Source: Desulfobacteraceae bacterium (GTDB lineage: Bacteria > Desulfobacterota > Desulfobacteria > Desulfobacterales > Desulfobacteraceae). Taken from it: a stretch of DNA of 64,000 bases. Positions 61,827 to 64,000 of this stretch are shown piece by piece. The first letter of the stretch is position 1, and every line of letters begins with the position of its first letter. Both the position numbers and the translations under genes were made by a program. Below the pieces are notes generated by a model. The model was given only the letters and a program-made list of their open reading frames with translations, ran no database searches and was not told the origin of the DNA. The stretch is taken from the NCBI GenBank assembly GCA_016743945.1, contig JADGFI010000016.1, forward strand, positions 1-64,000, written 5' to 3'.

Positions 61827-62981
61827 ATGTTATTCAAGCTTACTGATGAACAATTGATGATCCAAAATATGGTCAGGGAATTCTCCAGAAAGGTCATTGC
61901 CGCCACTGCTTCCGAACGGGACAAAACAAAGGAATTCCCTGCGGAGAATTTCAGGCAGATGGGGGAACTGGGGCTGATGGGAATGATGATCCCGGAAATT
62001 TATGGCGGGGAAGAGGCCGATGCCGTTTCCTATGTCCTGGCCCTGTCTGAAATCGCCTATTCCTGCGCCTCAACTTCGGTTGTCATGTCGGTTCAAAATT
62101 CCATTGTCTGTGAAAGTCTTTATAAATTCGGAACCGAAGAACAAAAACTAAAATTTCTTGTTCCCCTGGCTTCAGGAGAGATCATAGGCGCCTTTGCCCT
62201 GACCGAGCCAGATGCCGGATCTGATCCGGTCAGCCAGGCCACAACGGCGGTTCGGGAAGGCGATTCCTATGTGATCAACGGCACCAAGCGGTTTATTACT
62301 TCAGGGAAAAACGGTAGCGTGGTGCTGGTAACGGCCAAAACTAACGAGAGCGTCGGCCATCGCGGTATCTCCTGTTTCATTGTTCCCAAGGGAACCCCGG
62401 GGCTTGTGGTGGGTCACATGGAAGACAAAATGGGGCTACGGGCCTCTGATACCACCGATGTGATATTTGAAAATTGCCGGGTGCCGATAGCCAATATCCT
62501 GGGCAAGGAAGGGGATGGCTTTAAGATTGCCATGTCCGGCCTTGACAGCGGCAGAATCGGTATTGCCGCCCAGTCCCTGGGGGTGGCCCAGGCTGCCTTT
62601 GATGCAGCCGTAAAATATGCCCAGAAGAGAAAACAATTTGGGTCTGTCATATCAAAACACCAGGCCATCCGGTTCCAGATTGCAGACATGGCCACCCAGA
62701 TCGAGGCCGCCAGACAATTGATTTTTTCTGCTGCTTCCATGAAGGATAGGGGAGAACCCTATACCAAGGAAGCCTCCATTGCCAAATTGTTCGCTTCTGA
62801 AATGGTGAACAAGGTCACGGCAAGGGCCATCCAGATCCATGGAGGGTATGGGTTTACCAAAGATTACAATGTGGAACGATATTACCGAGATGCCCGGGTG
62901 TTTACCATCTATGAGGGCACAAGCGAGATCCAGCGCATGGTGATTTCAAACCATATTTTAAGGGACAAAAGAAAACCTTAG
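61827..62981 (+). CDS. Acyl-CoA dehydrogenase, short-chain type
   Basis: 384 residues. ATG at 61827 follows AAAGGAGTTACCC; the ATG at 61809 has no ribosome site. FALTEPDAGSDPVSQ, IHGGYGFTKDYNVERYYRDA and the catalytic glutamate in IYEGTSEIQR are intact, as in butyryl-CoA dehydrogenases. It introduces the first double bond into short acyl-CoA, passing electrons to ETF. It may complete the butyryl-CoA route with the genes at 20-25 kb. Confidence 0.94.
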   Translation: MLFKLTDEQLMIQNMVREFSRKVIAATASERDKTKEFPAENFRQMGELGLMGMMIPEIYGGEEADAVSYVLALSEIAYSCASTSVVMSVQNSIVCESLYKFGTEEQKLKFLVPLASGEIIGAFALTEPDAGSDPVSQATTAVREGDSYVINGTKRFITSGKNGSVVLVTAKTNESVGHRGISCFIVPKGTPGLVVGHMEDKMGLRASDTTDVIFENCRVPIANILGKEGDGFKIAMSGLDSGRIGIAAQSLGVAQAAFDAAVKYAQKRKQFGSVISKHQAIRFQIADMATQIEAARQLIFSAASMKDRGEPYTKEASIAKLFASEMVNKVTARAIQIHGGYGFTKDYNVERYYRDARVFTIYEGTSEIQRMVISNHILRDKRKP

Positions 62982-63025
62982 ATCAGGTTTTTTTCTCACC
63001 TTGGGATTATCTTTTATTAGAAGGA

Positions 63026-63061
63026 GGACGGTATATTTTCAAAATAGAAAATATACCGTCC
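63026..63061. terminator. Perfect hairpin between convergent genes
   Basis: GGACGGTATATTTTC (63026-63040) and its exact reverse complement (63047-63061) form a 15-bp stem with a six-base loop, between the convergent genes ending at 62981 and 63081. T runs are weak on both sides, but the position fits a bidirectional terminator. Confidence 0.75.
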
Positions 63062-63080
63062 GTTCTTGTGCCAGGGCAGT

Positions 63081-63572
63081 TTAGTACTTACCGCCTTCAA
63101 AGATGGATTCCGCAAAGGCAACATCCTCGGGGCAAAAAACAAAGAGACATTTGCCGTCTGAATCAGACACAGATCCGTAGACATAATTGATATTGATCTT
63201 TTCTTGTCCGAGTTTTTTGGTCATCTTTGCAAATTCCCCGGGTTTGTTGGTGATATCAATGGCCACCACATCCTTTGAGTCAAACAAATAGTCATTCTCT
63301 TCTAACAGGGCAATGGCGTCTTCGGGTTTATCCGTTAACAGGCGGATCAGGGAAAAATCAGCAGAGTCACGCCTCATGGAACTATAACTGGCAGACGATG
63401 CCAGTCGTTTCAGGGATTTGCCCCGGGCTTCAAACAGGTTCTGGACATAGGAAGATGCATCCTGGATGGTAATGGCGTCGATGTTGATACCTGCATCGCC
63501 TAAAAAAGCAGTGAGTTTTCCCAACTCGCCGGGTACGTTTTTTAGAAAAAGCGATATTTCACGTCTGATCAT
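63081..63572 (-). CDS. Tandem ACT-domain protein
   Basis: 163 residues containing two ACT domains, at about 1-45 (EISLFLKNVPGELGKL) and 105-160 (VAIDITNKPGEFAKM), joined by a basic Ser/Arg-rich linker. ACT domains bind amino acids. Lying 37 bases downstream of a 2-oxoacid:ferredoxin oxidoreductase subunit, it probably senses an amino acid to adjust that enzyme or its expression. AGGACAAG precedes the ATG. Confidence 0.9.
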   Translation of the reverse strand: MIRREISLFLKNVPGELGKLTAFLGDAGINIDAITIQDASSYVQNLFEARGKSLKRLASSASYSSMRRDSADFSLIRLLTDKPEDAIALLEENDYLFDSKDVVAIDITNKPGEFAKMTKKLGQEKININYVYGSVSDSDGKCLFVFCPEDVAFAESIFEGGKY

Positions 63573-63609
63573 CTTGTCCTCCCATTTTTAAGCGGTAATT
63601 GATTGCTGG

Positions 63610-64000
63610 CTAATTGTTTTCTGCGAAGCTAACTCCTTCATCAAATGCTCGCATGTTCAAAGGAATGATTTTTGCCTTGGCTGCGAACTCTTCTTTGATA
63701 CATTTTTTGAGCAGGTCCGGATCCACCAGCTTGGCCTTTGCATTAAAGGCTGCCAGGGCAACAATGTTGGCAGCCCGGACACTGCCGGCTGCTGTGGCAA
63801 TCTCATTGATGGGCACCACAAGTTCCGTAATATCTTTTCGATTGCTTCTGACGGGAATCAGGGAGCTGTTGACAAATATAATTCCTCCGGGTTTGACGTC
63901 ACCGGCAAATTTTTCCAGGGAAGGCCGGTTCATTGCCACCAGATGACTTGGGTTTTTAATGATGGGAGAGCCGATCAGCTTGTTGCTGATGACCACGGTA
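63610..64000 (-). CDS. 2-oxoacid:ferredoxin oxidoreductase gamma subunit, N-terminus outside window
   Basis: The minus-strand frame is open to the window edge, so the start lies beyond 64000. About 130 C-terminal residues are seen: VISNKLIGSPIIKNPSHLVA, AMNRPSLEKFAGDVKPGG and IFVNSSLIP, then a domain ending in CIKEEFAAKAKIIPLNMRAF. This matches the gamma (catalytic-accessory) subunit of 2-ketoglutarate, 2-ketoisovalerate or indolepyruvate oxidoreductases. The enzyme decarboxylates 2-oxoacids to acyl-CoA and reduces ferredoxin. With the nearby branched-chain aminotransferase, branched 2-oxoacids are plausible substrates. Confidence 0.9.
   Translation of the reverse strand, partial: TVVISNKLIGSPIIKNPSHLVAMNRPSLEKFAGDVKPGGIIFVNSSLIPVRSNRKDITELVVPINEIATAAGSVRAANIVALAAFNAKAKLVDPDLLKKCIKEEFAAKAKIIPLNMRAFDEGVSFAENN

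Overview
The window reads like the chromosome of a strictly anaerobic, fatty-acid-oxidising member of the Desulfobacterota, most like the Desulfobacterales sulfate reducers. This is an inference from gene content: many acyl-CoA enzymes, a fused B12-dependent acyl-CoA mutase, a 2-oxoacid:ferredoxin oxidoreductase subunit, TRAP and Liv-type transporters, and many two-component proteins. No ribosomal RNA, CRISPR array, complete tRNA or insertion sequence was seen.

Bases 1-1310 differ from the rest. An AT-rich, unrecognised partial gene is followed by tandem and inverted repeats and then by a 38-base minus-strand match to the 3' end of a selenocysteine tRNA. This looks like the edge of a genomic island at a selC attachment site. 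From 2.3 to 16.4 kb nearly everything is on the minus strand and tightly packed. It holds a D-amino-acid cassette (ATP-grasp ligase, glutamate-racemase-like, CapA-like, alanine racemase, class IV aminotransferase), a ferritin, a methyltransferase, and an isovaleryl-CoA/leucine-type operon. That operon has an acyl-CoA dehydrogenase, a methylglutaconyl-CoA hydratase-like enzyme, a carboxyltransferase, an HMG-CoA-lyase-like enzyme, an XRE-cupin regulator and acetoacetyl-CoA synthetase. It lacks a biotin carboxylase, and the lyase lacks the usual catalytic cysteine.

From 16.7 to 26.9 kb lie a CheX phosphatase fused to two helix-turn-helix motifs, a universal stress protein, an HD-GYP protein, and a plus-strand operon of TetR, IcmF, thiolase, 3-hydroxyacyl-CoA dehydrogenase and an M24 peptidase. 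A 16-bp imperfect palindrome (halves like GACTGAGC/GAACGAGC) occurs before the acyl-CoA dehydrogenase operon, before tetR, before the acyl-CoA ligase at 39.5 kb and, degenerately, before the gene at 61.3 kb. It is a plausible local TetR regulon for acyl-CoA metabolism.

From 26.9 to 39.5 kb there are a tripartite ABC importer, a universal-stress/receiver fusion protein, a Liv-type ABC importer with a long-chain acyl-CoA synthetase inside it, and a second acyl-CoA ligase. From 39.7 to 47.4 kb come three histidine kinases, a response regulator whose C-terminal tail matches that of the stress/receiver fusion, and the threonine-degradation pair kbl-tdh.

From 47.6 to 58.1 kb there is a TRAP transporter, a frameshifted short-chain dehydrogenase, a collapsed sigma-54 activator remnant, a CoA-transferase, an intact dehydrogenase, a thiolase, an MFS transporter and a small membrane protein. 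This looks like a hydroxy- or keto-acid utilisation locus in partial decay. The end of the window holds a Kef-type antiporter, a branched-chain aminotransferase, an XRE-cupin regulator, an acyl-CoA dehydrogenase, a tandem ACT protein and the C-terminal part of a 2-oxoacid oxidoreductase gamma subunit.
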